Positions 1 to 7,810 of a stretch of 22,784 nt of DNA are shown piece by piece. The stretch is taken from positions 1-22,784 of the forward strand of contig JANWHV010000083.1 of the NCBI GenBank assembly GCA_025450255.1, in the 5' to 3' direction. This DNA comes from Chloroflexota bacterium. Lineage in GTDB: Bacteria; Chloroflexota; UBA5177; JANWHV01. The translations under genes were made by a program, and so were the position numbers. The first letter of the stretch is position 1, and each line of letters starts with the position of its first letter. The notes under the pieces are model-generated. The model saw nothing but the letters and a program-made list of their open reading frames with translations. It had not been told where the DNA came from and ran no database searches.

Positions 1-80
1 CCGGTGGCGGGTTTGCCCGCCTGTAGATGAGATCGGGTGCGGATGCTGCCCTCAGCCTCATCATGTGAGGCATTTTTTTT
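1..80 (+). promoter_or_regulatory. 3' end of a putative SAM-I-like riboswitch with expression platform (5' part outside window)
   Basis: A GC hairpin (GGCGGG, loop TTTG, CCCGCC, about 6-21) is followed by TGTAGATGAG. This resembles the end of SAM-I aptamers, where helix P4 is followed by an AGATAAG or AGATGAG segment forming the 3' strand of P1. GATGAG at 26-31 can also pair with CTCATC at 57-62, which lies in the left arm of the terminator at 55-80. That is the layout expected of a P1-strand/antiterminator switch: with SAM bound, P1 holds GATGAG and the terminator forms. The downstream genes (mtnA, mtnP, ahcY, metK) are typical SAM-riboswitch targets. The conserved aptamer core lies upstream of base 1 and is not visible, so the class is inferred; SAM-IV or another attenuator remains possible. 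Confidence 0.45.
55..80 (+). terminator. Intrinsic terminator (probable riboswitch terminator)
   Basis: GCCTCA (55-60) and TGAGGC (66-71) form a perfect 6-bp stem around the loop TCATG, followed directly by A and eight T residues (73-80). This is the only canonical hairpin-plus-T-tract terminator I found in the window. It sits 21 bp before the mtnA start. It could simply end an upstream gene, but its left arm can pair with the upstream GATGAG, which favours a regulated terminator. Confidence 0.75.
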
Positions 81-101
81 GCCCGGATACGTAGGAACAC
101 A

Positions 102-1157
102 ATGAGCGAGACCATCTGGTGGCAGGACGGTCATCCGGCCCTGATCGATCAAACTCGACTTCCCTTCAATGTTGTCGAGTTGCATTGCCGCAGCGTTGAG
201 CAGGTCGCTGAGGCAATCACCAGCTTGCGTATCCGCGGGGCGCCCGCGATTGGCGTCGCCGCGGCCTACGGCGTGGCGTTGGCTGCCAGGCTAGCCGTGG
301 GGCGCGGCGCCCGGTCAGAAGACTTTGCCGTGTCCGTGGCCGCTGCCTGCGACCGGCTGGCCGCGACGCGCCCGACGGCGGTGAATCTGTTTTGGGCCAT
401 TGAGAGGCTCCGGCGCATTGCTTCCACCGACGTAACAGCACCGTCGATTCTCGCCGCGCGCTTGCTCGACGAAGCCCGCGCCATAGCGGACGACGACGCC
501 CGCGCTTGCCGGCGGATGGGGGAGTTGGGCGCGCCGCTGATTAGCGCCGGCATGAGCGTGCTCACGCACTGCAACGCCGGCGCCCTTGCCACCGCCGGTA
601 TCGGCACGGCCACGGCGCCTATCTTCGTGGCGCATGAGCAGGGGAAGCGTCCCCATGTCTATGTTGACGAAACCCGCCCGCTGCTGCAGGGCGCCCGCCT
701 TACCGCCTGGGAGTTGCATAAGGCAGGCGTGCGTTTCACGCTGATTACGGACAACATGGCCGCGCATACCATGCGGCTTGGCCGTATTCAGGCGGTTTTT
801 GTCGGTTCCGACCGCATCGCGGCAAACGGTGACGTCGCGAACAAGATCGGTACCTATGGTGTAGCCCTGGCGGCTCAGGCGCATGGCATTCCGTTTTACG
901 TCGTCGCGCCAATCTCGACCGTCGATCTCAACACGTCAAATGGTAGCGGCGTGGTCATTGAAGAGCGGCCGCACGACGAAGTGCGCACGGCGCGCGGCCA
1001 CCACCTGGTCCCTGACGATTACCCCGTATTTAATCCCGCGTTCGACATCACGCCAGCCGCGCTGGTAACGGCTATCATCACCGAGCGCGGCATCGTGCGC
1101 CCGCCCCTCGCGGCGGGGCTGGCCGCAGTCGCGTCAGCATGTAAGGAGACGGCATGA
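102..1157 (+). CDS. mtnA: S-methyl-5-thioribose-1-phosphate isomerase
   Basis: This 351-residue cytoplasmic enzyme converts 5-methylthioribose-1-phosphate to 5-methylthioribulose-1-phosphate in the methionine salvage pathway (eIF2B-like/MtnA family). Visible signatures are RGAPAIG at residues 45-51, LTHCNAGALAT with Cys157, GSDRIAANGD with Asp237, and NKIGTY near 247-252. Cys157 and Asp237 are 80 residues apart, the same spacing as the catalytic Cys160/Asp240 pair of the Bacillus subtilis enzyme. Length is normal for the family. The ATG has only a weak upstream GGA. The gene lies just after the putative SAM switch, and its stop overlaps the mtnP start by 4 bp (ATGA), indicating translational coupling to the enzyme that supplies its substrate. 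Later salvage genes (mtnB/C/D) are not in the window. Confidence 0.96.
   Translation: MSETIWWQDGHPALIDQTRLPFNVVELHCRSVEQVAEAITSLRIRGAPAIGVAAAYGVALAARLAVGRGARSEDFAVSVAAACDRLAATRPTAVNLFWAIERLRRIASTDVTAPSILAARLLDEARAIADDDARACRRMGELGAPLISAGMSVLTHCNAGALATAGIGTATAPIFVAHEQGKRPHVYVDETRPLLQGARLTAWELHKAGVRFTLITDNMAAHTMRLGRIQAVFVGSDRIAANGDVANKIGTYGVALAAQAHGIPFYVVAPISTVDLNTSNGSGVVIEERPHDEVRTARGHHLVPDDYPVFNPAFDITPAALVTAIITERGIVRPPLAAGLAAVASACKETA
1143..1148 (+). promoter_or_regulatory. Ribosome binding site of mtnP
   Basis: AAGGAG lies inside the end of mtnA, 5 nt before the mtnP ATG at 1154. It fixes the mtnP start and supports coupled translation through the overlapping ATGA. Confidence 0.75.
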
Positions 1158-2017
1158 GCAAGGCACGCATAGGAGTTATTGGTGGCAGCGGCCTGTACGC
1201 CATGGACGAACTGACCGACATCGAGGAGGTACAGGTCAGCACGCCGTTTGGCGACCCAAGCGACGCGATCACCATCGGCACGCTCGTCGGCGAGCGCGTG
1301 GCGTTCCTGCCCAGACACGCACGCGGACACCGTATTTTGCCCTCTGACATACCGGTGCGCGCGAATATCTACGCCTTGAAGAGCCTTGGCGTTGAATGGG
1401 TGATTGCCGCCAGTGCCGTTGGCAGCTTGCGTGAGGAGATTGCGCCTCAGCACATGGTGATTCCCGATCAATTGATCGATCGGACGAAGAACCGCATTTC
1501 CACGTTCTTCACCACGGGGCTGGTCGGTCACGTCGGCTTCGCCGACCCTTTCTGCCCAACCCTCTCGACGCTACTTGTCGCGGCGGCCAAGCAGGCGGGC
1601 GCCACCGTTCACCGCGGCGGCGCGTATGTCTGCATGGAAGGGCCGGCCTTCTCCACGCGCGCGGAATCGCATATGTACCGATCGTGGGGCGCGAGCGTGA
1701 TCGGCATGACCGGCTTGCCCGAGGCAAAACTGGCGCGCGAAGCGGAGCTGCACTATGCCATGATCGCGCAAAGCACCGATTATGACTGCTGGCGCGAGTC
1801 CGAGGAGGCGGTTACCGCTGAGATGGTCATGGGAAACGTAGCGCGGAATATCCACACCGTGCGGCGCAGCCTGCTGGCCTTGATTCCAACCATCCCCGCA
1901 CGGGCATCGTGCCCGTGTCCGCAAGCGCTATCGACCGCGATCCAAACCGCTCCGGATGCTATTTCCGCCGAAGCCGCGAAACACCTCGGTCTCATCTATG
2001 AAAAGTATGCCAGATAG
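1154..2017 (+). CDS. mtnP: S-methyl-5'-thioadenosine phosphorylase
   Basis: This 287-residue enzyme cleaves methylthioadenosine with phosphate to adenine and methylthioribose-1-phosphate, the substrate of MtnA. It belongs to the purine nucleoside phosphorylase family 2 (trimeric MTAP type). Visible motifs are the phosphate-binding GGSGLY at residues 10-15, [14 protein letters not shown] with the RHGxxH-like segment, [11 protein letters not shown], the substrate segment [28 protein letters not shown], and STDYDCW with Asp209 and Asp211. The Asp pair in this position is the adenine-recognition feature of MTAP, which favours methylthioadenosine over 6-oxopurine nucleosides. Family length is usual. 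The start has a strong AAGGAG and overlaps the mtnA stop. A methylthioinosine phosphorylase cannot be fully excluded without an alignment. Confidence 0.94.
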   Translation: MSKARIGVIGGSGLYAMDELTDIEEVQVSTPFGDPSDAITIGTLVGERVAFLPRHARGHRILPSDIPVRANIYALKSLGVEWVIAASAVGSLREEIAPQHMVIPDQLIDRTKNRISTFFTTGLVGHVGFADPFCPTLSTLLVAAAKQAGATVHRGGAYVCMEGPAFSTRAESHMYRSWGASVIGMTGLPEAKLAREAELHYAMIAQSTDYDCWRESEEAVTAEMVMGNVARNIHTVRRSLLALIPTIPARASCPCPQALSTAIQTAPDAISAEAAKHLGLIYEKYAR

Positions 2018-2057
2018 ATGGACGACGCGGCCGCGTCTTGTATCGGCCGACAAGGAA

Positions 2058-2064
2058 AAAGGAG
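2058..2064 (+). promoter_or_regulatory. Ribosome binding site deciding the ahcY start
   Basis: AAAGGAG lies 6 nt before ATG 2071. It selects that ATG over an in-frame TTG at 2038, which has no comparable site and would add 11 residues not expected for the family. Confidence 0.8.
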
Positions 2065-2070
2065 CAGCAT

Positions 2071-3342
2071 ATGACCACTGAAACCAGCGTGAAGTATGAC
2101 GTCAAGGACATTTCACTGGCGCGTCAGGGCCGCGACCGCATCGAGTGGGCGGCGACCCAGATGCCGGTCCTGGGCCTGATCCGCGAGCGCTTCGAGCGCG
2201 AGAAACCGCTGCAAGGGATGCGTATCGCGGCCTGTTTGCACGTCACGACCGAGACGGCGAACCTCGCCATCACCATGAAGGCGGGCGGCGCGGACGTCGT
2301 CCTCTGCGCGTCGAATCCTTTGTCGACCCAGGACGACACGGCCGCCGCGCTGGTCCGCGAGTACGGCATCAGCACATTCGCCATTAAGGGCGAGGATTCC
2401 GCGAGTTACTATCGTCATATCAACGCTGCTATCGACTCAGCCCCACAGGTGACGATGGACGATGGGTGCGACCTGGTCACCTGTTTGCACACCGGGCGTA
2501 AAGATATGCTCGGCGCCGTATTCGCCGGCACCGAGGAGACGACGACCGGCGTCATTCGGTTGCGCAGCATGGCGGCTGAAGGAGTGCTGCGCTACCCCGT
2601 GATCGCGATCAATGAAGCGGATACCAAGCACCTGTTCGACAATCGCTATGGCACGGGCCAGAGCACCATGGACGCAATCATGCGCAGCACGAACGTGCTG
2701 CTGGCCGGTCGGACCGTCGTGGTGTGCGGATACGGCTGGTGTGGGCGCGGTGTCGCCATGCGCGCGCATGGGCTAGGGGCGCACGTCATCGTCACCGAAG
2801 TGAATCCGACGCGTGCGCTTGAAGCGCTGATGGACGGTCATCGCGTGGCATCGCTCGAGGAGGCGGTCAAGCTGGCCGATCTGGTGATCACCGTAACCGG
2901 CAACCTCAACGTCGTCGACCGGCGGCATATTGCCGGCCTCAGGGACGGCGTAATTCTGGCGAACTCCGGCCACTTCAACGACGAGATCAATCTCACCGCG
3001 CTTGCCGAAGGCGCGACGGTACGCACGGTTCGAGACTTTGTGCAGGAGTACAAGCTCGCCGACGGCAGGCGTGTGTATGTGCTGGCTGAGGGGCGTCTCG
3101 TCAATATTTCCGCTGCCGAAGGCCATCCGGCCGCGGTCATGGATATGAGCTTTGCCAACCAGGCGCTGAGCCTGGAATATCTCAAGGCCAACGGCGCGCA
3201 GCTGAAGCCGGGCGTACACATTGTTCCGGAGGCCATCGACAAGCAAGTCGCCGCGACGAAGCTGAAATCGATGGGCGTGGGCATCGATACGCTGACCGAC
3301 GAGCAGGTGACCTATCTCGCGTCATGGCAGTCCGGGACCTGA
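2071..3342 (+). CDS. ahcY: S-adenosylhomocysteinase (short type)
   Basis: This 423-residue NAD-dependent enzyme hydrolyses S-adenosylhomocysteine to adenosine and homocysteine, relieving product inhibition of methyltransferases. Visible features are [10 protein letters not shown] with His57, the substrate segment [29 protein letters not shown], the Rossmann loop GYGWCGRG at residues 220-227, [10 protein letters not shown], and [16 protein letters not shown]. It is of the shorter type seen in Archaea, Thermotoga and related bacteria: STQDD replaces the STQDH of the longer type, and it ends in a [13 protein letters not shown] tail without the KYRY-type C-terminus. The mtnP gap is 53 bp with its own ribosome site, so it probably shares the transcript. 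Homocysteine would need a methionine synthase encoded elsewhere. Confidence 0.97.
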   Translation: MTTETSVKYDVKDISLARQGRDRIEWAATQMPVLGLIRERFEREKPLQGMRIAACLHVTTETANLAITMKAGGADVVLCASNPLSTQDDTAAALVREYGISTFAIKGEDSASYYRHINAAIDSAPQVTMDDGCDLVTCLHTGRKDMLGAVFAGTEETTTGVIRLRSMAAEGVLRYPVIAINEADTKHLFDNRYGTGQSTMDAIMRSTNVLLAGRTVVVCGYGWCGRGVAMRAHGLGAHVIVTEVNPTRALEALMDGHRVASLEEAVKLADLVITVTGNLNVVDRRHIAGLRDGVILANSGHFNDEINLTALAEGATVRTVRDFVQEYKLADGRRVYVLAEGRLVNISAAEGHPAAVMDMSFANQALSLEYLKANGAQLKPGVHIVPEAIDKQVAATKLKSMGVGIDTLTDEQVTYLASWQSGT

Positions 3343-3352
3343 GATACATGTT

Positions 3353-3383
3353 GCCGCCTGGTTCCATCGTCGGACCAGGTGGC
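3353..3383 (+). other. Hairpin in the ahcY-metK gap
   Basis: GCCGCCTGGT (3353-3362) and ACCAGGTGGC (3374-3383) pair over 10 bp with one G-U, around an 11-nt loop. No T-tract follows. It lies 10 bp after the ahcY stop and 57 bp before metK, so it could be a leaky terminator, a processing or stability element, or part of a metK leader. A TATGAT at 3391-3396 could be a -10 box for metK, but I see no good -35 at the right spacing. Confidence 0.5.
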
Positions 3384-3428
3384 GATCAGATATGATCGCG
3401 CCCTCGCCGTTTGCGCGGGGGCCAAGCT

Positions 3429-3436
3429 GGAGAAGG
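3429..3436 (+). promoter_or_regulatory. Ribosome binding site deciding the metK start
   Basis: GGAGAAGG lies 4 nt (8 nt from the GGAG part) before ATG 3441. It favours this start over an in-frame TTG at 3411 that would add ten non-conserved residues. Confidence 0.7.
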
Positions 3437-3440
3437 CAGG

Positions 3441-4661
3441 ATGCACGAACACCGAACATTGTTTACCTCCGAGTCCGTCACCGAGGGCCACCCCGACAAG
3501 ATGTGCGATCAGATATCCGACGCCGTGCTCGACGAGTTGCTTCGTCAAGATCCTCAGTCGCGCGTTGCCTGTGAGGTCGCGACCACCACCGGCCTTGTGC
3601 TGGTGATGGGCGAGATTACGACCGAGGGTTATGTGGACATCGCGCCCCTGACGCGCAGAGTGATCCAGGACATTGGCTACACCGACGCAAGCTATGGCTT
3701 TGACTACAAGACGTGTGGCGTCATGGCTTCGATCGGCGTGCAGTCCTCCGATATCGCCCAGGGCGTGGACGGATCGCTCGAGCACCGCCTGGGCGAGGGG
3801 CGCGACGCGGAGTACGACGCCGTGGGCGCGGGCGATCAGGGCATGATGTTTGGCTACGCGTGCACGGAAACCCCTGAGCTTATGCCGCTCCCCATTAGCC
3901 TCGCGCACGCGCTCACTCGACGGCTGGCGCATGTGCGAAAGCAGGGCGATCTCGGCTACTTGCGCCCCGATGGGAAGTCCCAGGTCTCGGTCGAATACAT
4001 TGATGGCAAGCCGTCCCGCATTGACACTATCGTCATCTCGACCCAACATGCCTCGGACACGCCGATCGATCGCATTCAGTCCGATATGCGTCAACACGTG
4101 ATCGATGCCGTCGTTCCCCCCGGCATGCTGGACGGGCACACCCGCTACTTCGTTAACCCGACTGGTAGGTTCGTGATCGGCGGGCCGCAGGGAGATGCCG
4201 GCTTGACTGGCCGAAAGATTATCGTCGATACGTATGGCGGCATGTCCCGCCACGGCGGTGGCGCCTTCTCCGGCAAGGATCCGACCAAGGTAGACCGGTC
4301 GGCCAGCTACGCGGCCCGCTGGGTGGCGAAAAATGTCGTCGCGGCTGGGCTGGCCGAGCGCTTCGAGGTGCGGGTGGCATACGCAATCGGCGTCGCGCAT
4401 CCTGTCTCGATTGGCGTGGAAAGCTTCGGCACGGCGGCAATAAGCGAGGCACGTATCGAAGAGCTTATCCGAGAGCACTTCGATCTCCGCCCTGCCGCGA
4501 TAATTCAGGAGTTGAATCTCCGCCGCCCCATCTATCGTCAAACCGCGAGTTACGGCCATTTCGGGCGCCTGGATCTCGATCTGCCCTGGGAGAGAACTGA
4601 CCGCGCAACCGCTCTGCGCGCGTCCGCTGGATTGGAGCCGGCGCTGGCGACGGCGCGCTGA
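3441..4661 (+). CDS. metK: S-adenosylmethionine synthetase
   Basis: This 406-residue enzyme makes S-adenosylmethionine from methionine and ATP. Signatures in order are [14 protein letters not shown], with the ATP-binding GHPDK at residues 16-20; GAGDQG at 129-134, the conserved adenosine-binding hexapeptide region; [20 protein letters not shown]; and the glycine-rich [23 protein letters not shown] segment, here with ASYAARW. Length is typical for bacterial MetK. It is the last gene of the unit with mtnA, mtnP and ahcY, closing the cycle: MetK makes SAM, AhcY clears SAH, and MtnP plus MtnA begin recovery of the methylthio group. A strong palindrome follows 25 bp after the stop. The 98-bp gap before it, with a hairpin, leaves room for separate control of metK. 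Confidence 0.98.
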   Translation: MHEHRTLFTSESVTEGHPDKMCDQISDAVLDELLRQDPQSRVACEVATTTGLVLVMGEITTEGYVDIAPLTRRVIQDIGYTDASYGFDYKTCGVMASIGVQSSDIAQGVDGSLEHRLGEGRDAEYDAVGAGDQGMMFGYACTETPELMPLPISLAHALTRRLAHVRKQGDLGYLRPDGKSQVSVEYIDGKPSRIDTIVISTQHASDTPIDRIQSDMRQHVIDAVVPPGMLDGHTRYFVNPTGRFVIGGPQGDAGLTGRKIIVDTYGGMSRHGGGAFSGKDPTKVDRSASYAARWVAKNVVAAGLAERFEVRVAYAIGVAHPVSIGVESFGTAAISEARIEELIREHFDLRPAAIIQELNLRRPIYRQTASYGHFGRLDLDLPWERTDRATALRASAGLEPALATAR

Positions 4662-4686
4662 CCGTGTGTAACGCCGGTTGCCGCTC

Positions 4687-4724
4687 CACGGTCGTCACCA
4701 GGCGCGCGCCTGGTGACGACCGTG
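4687..4724 (+). terminator. Perfect 38-bp palindrome after metK, probable T-less terminator
   Basis: The left arm at 4687-4705 is exactly complementary to the right arm at 4706-4724, with no spacer; a folded RNA would close on a CGCG turn. There is no T-tract. Its position between the metK stop and the kinase suggests a terminator or 3'-end stabilising hairpin. A dimeric protein operator or cruciform site is also possible. Confidence 0.6.
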
Positions 4725-4761
4725 AGTTGCCGCCGCTCCGCTCACATACGACGGCGTGAAC

Positions 4762-6114
4762 ATGATTGCGCCTCCGCGGCCTGGCCCAATGGCGCGAGTG
4801 TGCGCGATCTGCGGACTGCATCACGTACCAGGCACGTCATGCCCGGTCGTGGGCCACCTACCCGTGCTCGCCGCCAATTCCACCCTGGCGCCCGGTCAGG
4901 TCGTGGGCGGGCGGTTTCGCATTGTCGGTATCGCCCATCGCTCGAGCATGAGCATCGTCTATCGTGCCGTGGACGAGCGCACGCGTTTTCAGCCGGTGGC
5001 CGTGAAAGAGTTCTCCGGCGCCGGCCTGCCCAGCGAGGAGCGCGCCGAGTCGCTCAAGTGGCTGGCTCGCGAGGCCGGACTGCTCTCGTCGTTGAGCGAG
5101 CCGCACCTCGCGACACTGATCGCCGCCTTCAGTGAGGGCGACCATCATTACCTGGTAATGCCGTATCTGGCCGGCGAAACTCTGAAGGAGCTGTACGACC
5201 GTATTGGCCCACTACCGGAGATCGACGTCGTCCATTGGGCCAAAACGCTGGCCGACATTCTCATCTATATGCATGGCCAGGAACCACCGATCATTCACAG
5301 AGACTTGAAACCGGCGAATATCCTGTTGCGCCCCGACGGCCAACTCATGCTGCTCGATCTTGGCGTCGCGCGCCCCCTGCCATATGGGGAGGTGGGGACC
5401 GCAATTGGCACGCCCGGATACGCGCCTCCAGAACAATACCAGGGCTTCGCGGATGCGCGGAGCGACCTGTATTCGCTCGGCGCGACCATGCATTTTCTGC
5501 TCACCGGGTACGATGCCGAGCGTGCCGTGCCATTCCGCCATCCGCGCATTCGCGAGCTGAATCCTGGCATAAGTCGGGCTATGGAGCGGCTGATCGCCCG
5601 ACTTCTCAACGTCGCGCCGGGGCACCGGCCCGCCGATGCGGTCAGCGTACGGAACCAGCTTGTGAACCTGGATGTCTACGGAACCACGGTCGTGAGCGCT
5701 CTCTATGCCAATATGATGCAGTTGCTGACCGCGGGCACATTGTGTATCCTCGGCTTGCAGTATGCGTCGATTCAGGCATCAAACGGCGATCTGACCGGCA
5801 TCCTGAGTCCACTCCCCGTGATACTTGGATTGGCGCCTGCCTTCGTGCCCGCGGTTCGCCAGGCCGCCAGGCACGAGCGGTTGATCGCGCGGGCCCGGCG
5901 GAACGGTATTAACGCCGTGTGGATACCGTATGTCGGGTACATCTTTGCCCAGGCCGTGCTTGAGGGTTCCGGGCAGTGGGTGGGCCTGATTTTCGTGTGT
6001 CTTTCCATTGTGTGGATGTCGCTGTTTTGGTATCGTGCCGAGACGCGCCTTCGGCACGCCAATGAAGCGGATCACGACTCCGACCCAGCCGCCCAACCGC
6101 AACTTCAGCCATAG
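4762..6114 (+). CDS. Membrane-anchored Ser/Thr protein kinase with zinc-ribbon-like N-terminus
   Basis: This is a 450-residue Hanks-type kinase. Near the N-terminus Cys14, Cys17, His20/His21 and Cys27 form a possible zinc-binding knuckle. The kinase domain spans about 45-300: VAVKEF with Lys82, HRDLKPAN with Asp181 and Asn186, DLG (in place of DFG) at Asp199, and GTPGYAPPEQ in place of APE. The glycine loop is poor: IVGIAHRSSMSIVY keeps only its first glycine. After about residue 310 come three or four hydrophobic segments (roughly 313-335, 347-368, 386-424), so the kinase is probably cytoplasmic and tethered by its C-terminal part. There is no PASTA or other extracellular sensor. The substrate is unknown. 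Catalytic residues are present, so activity is likely. The start is ATG 4762; a GTG two codons upstream is the alternative, and neither has a clear ribosome site. Confidence 0.9.
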   Translation: MIAPPRPGPMARVCAICGLHHVPGTSCPVVGHLPVLAANSTLAPGQVVGGRFRIVGIAHRSSMSIVYRAVDERTRFQPVAVKEFSGAGLPSEERAESLKWLAREAGLLSSLSEPHLATLIAAFSEGDHHYLVMPYLAGETLKELYDRIGPLPEIDVVHWAKTLADILIYMHGQEPPIIHRDLKPANILLRPDGQLMLLDLGVARPLPYGEVGTAIGTPGYAPPEQYQGFADARSDLYSLGATMHFLLTGYDAERAVPFRHPRIRELNPGISRAMERLIARLLNVAPGHRPADAVSVRNQLVNLDVYGTTVVSALYANMMQLLTAGTLCILGLQYASIQASNGDLTGILSPLPVILGLAPAFVPAVRQAARHERLIARARRNGINAVWIPYVGYIFAQAVLEGSGQWVGLIFVCLSIVWMSLFWYRAETRLRHANEADHDSDPAAQPQLQP

Positions 6115-6229
6115 GTACCCATGCTTTGTCGTTCCAGAAGCGCGCGCCTCATTGTCCAATCGGGTTCGCACGGACGCCGCCAAAGCCTGTACCCTGTAAC
6201 GAGATTGACAGCATGCGTGGAGCGTATCT

Positions 6230-6233
6230 GGAG
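6230..6233 (+). promoter_or_regulatory. Ribosome binding site deciding the guaA start
   Basis: GGAG lies 4 nt before ATG 6238. The protein starting there begins a few residues before the conserved ILDFGSQYS segment, as expected. An upstream in-frame ATG at 6121 would add 39 residues without family support. Confidence 0.6.
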
Positions 6234-6237
6234 TCCG

Positions 6238-7806
6238 ATGTCAGCACCTGCAACTGCCGCGCGCGAGACGATCGTCATCCTCGACTTTGGTTCCCAATAT
6301 AGCCGGCTTATCGCGCGTCGTATCCGAGAGTGCAATGTCTATTGCGAGCTGCTGCCGCCGAACGTGCCCTGGGATCGCATTGCGGCATTGAATCCCAAGG
6401 GTTTCGTGCTCAGTGGCGGCCCGTGCAGCGTGTATGACCCCGGCGCGCCTCAGGCGCCGGCCGAGGTGCTTGCTAGCGGGTTGCCGATACTTGGTATTTG
6501 CTACGGCATGCATCTGTTGGCCCATCAACTCGGCGGATCGATCATCGGCTCACGGCAGCGCGAGTTTGGGCCCGCGGAGCTGGAGGCGATCGATCGATCC
6601 GGTATCTTCGCCGGGCTCCCGGCTGCCTTTAGAGCATGGATGAGCCATGGGGATTCCGTTGGGGATCTTCCGCCAGGCTTCAGGGTTATCGGCAAAACGG
6701 ACACCACCCCGGTAGCCGCCATCGCCGATGACCGCGGCCGCATCGGCGTCCAGTTCCATCCCGAGGTGCTCCACACCTCTGTTGGCAGCCAACTTCTGCG
6801 CACCTTCGCGCGCGATATCTGCGGCTGCCATGGCACGTGGACGCCCGAAAACGTGATCGAGGAATCGGTCGCGCGCATTCGATCGCAGGTTGGCGATGGC
6901 CGCGTGCTTTGCGCTCTGAGCGGCGGCGTCGATAGCGCGGTGGCCGCCACATTGATTGCCGAGGCCATCGGCGATCGGCTGATCTGCGTCTTCGTGGATA
7001 ACGGTCTGCTCCGCCAGGACGAGGGCGTCCAGTTGCTCACAGTTTTCCAACGTGACATGAATATCCGCGTGGAGCACGCGGATGCTCGCCATCGGTTCCT
7101 CGACGCTCTGGCGGGGGTAGAGGACCCCGAGGAGAAACGTAAGATCATCGGGCGTACCTTTATCGATGTCTTTCAGGCTGAAGCCGAACGCGTGCGCCAG
7201 GATTTTGGCGAAGTCCGCTTTTTGGCCCAGGGCACGCTCTACCCGGTCGTCAATGAGAGCACAAGCCATGAGACGGGTAACGCCGCGAAGATCAAGACGC
7301 ACCACAATGTCGGTGGTTTGCCCGAGGATTTGCCGTTTGATCTGGTCGAGCCGCTGCGCTACTTGTTCAAAGACGAAGTGCGAAAAGTGGGCATAGCGCT
7401 TGGCCTGCCCGAGCCGATGGTGTATCGCCAGCCTTTCCCGGGTCCCGGACTTGCCGTCCGCATCCTTGGTGAGGTCACCGAGGAGCGGCTCGACGTGCTC
7501 CGCGCCGCCGATCATATCGTCGTGAGCGAGATCAAGCGCGCCGGTCTGTATCGCGATCTCTGGCAATCGTTTGCCGTCCTCACGCCGCTCCGCAGCGTGG
7601 GCGTCATGGGTGACTATCGTACATACGCGAACGTGCTGGCAATCCGGGCGGTAACCAGTGACGACGCCATGACGGCGGATTGGGCGAGATTGCCGTACGA
7701 GGTTCTTGCCGCCATCGCGAATCGCGTGGTGAATGAGGTGCCGTCCGTGAATCGCGTGGTGTACGACATCAGCTCGAAGCCCCCGGCCACTATCGAATGG
7801 GAGTGA
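6238..7806 (+). CDS. guaA: GMP synthase (glutamine-hydrolysing)
   Basis: This 522-residue cytoplasmic enzyme aminates XMP to GMP using glutamine and ATP. The N-terminal class I glutamine amidotransferase carries [16 protein letters not shown], the nucleophile Cys88 in GICYGMH, and His174 and Glu176 in FHPEV. The ATP pyrophosphatase domain carries the PP-loop SGGVDS at 228-233. The C-terminal dimerisation/XMP-binding domain carries [16 protein letters not shown] and ends in [13 protein letters not shown], the usual GuaA terminus. Length matches the family (about 525). purD starts 4 bp later, so the two purine genes are very probably cotranscribed. The 123-bp gap upstream may hold the promoter, but no convincing -35/-10 pair is seen. 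No truncation or missing catalytic residue is seen. Confidence 0.98.
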   Translation: MSAPATAARETIVILDFGSQYSRLIARRIRECNVYCELLPPNVPWDRIAALNPKGFVLSGGPCSVYDPGAPQAPAEVLASGLPILGICYGMHLLAHQLGGSIIGSRQREFGPAELEAIDRSGIFAGLPAAFRAWMSHGDSVGDLPPGFRVIGKTDTTPVAAIADDRGRIGVQFHPEVLHTSVGSQLLRTFARDICGCHGTWTPENVIEESVARIRSQVGDGRVLCALSGGVDSAVAATLIAEAIGDRLICVFVDNGLLRQDEGVQLLTVFQRDMNIRVEHADARHRFLDALAGVEDPEEKRKIIGRTFIDVFQAEAERVRQDFGEVRFLAQGTLYPVVNESTSHETGNAAKIKTHHNVGGLPEDLPFDLVEPLRYLFKDEVRKVGIALGLPEPMVYRQPFPGPGLAVRILGEVTEERLDVLRAADHIVVSEIKRAGLYRDLWQSFAVLTPLRSVGVMGDYRTYANVLAIRAVTSDDAMTADWARLPYEVLAAIANRVVNEVPSVNRVVYDISSKPPATIEWE

Positions 7807-7810
7807 CGCC

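Noticed and set aside
3312..4559. 415-codon minus-strand open frame opposite metK
   Set aside because: It is antisense to a full-length MetK and has shadow-like composition.
3353..4724. Hairpins at 3353-3383 and 4687-4724 as copies of one element
   Set aside because: They share only the short ACCAGG/CCTGGT core; the outer arms differ, so common origin is not supported.
6205..6210. Perfect TTGACA before guaA
   Set aside because: No acceptable -10 hexamer lies 16-18 bp downstream, and the guaA start is too close, so it is not called as a promoter.
6121..6237. N-terminal extension of guaA from an upstream ATG
   Set aside because: The extra 39 residues are not part of GuaA, and the ATG at 6238 has a GGAG at good spacing.
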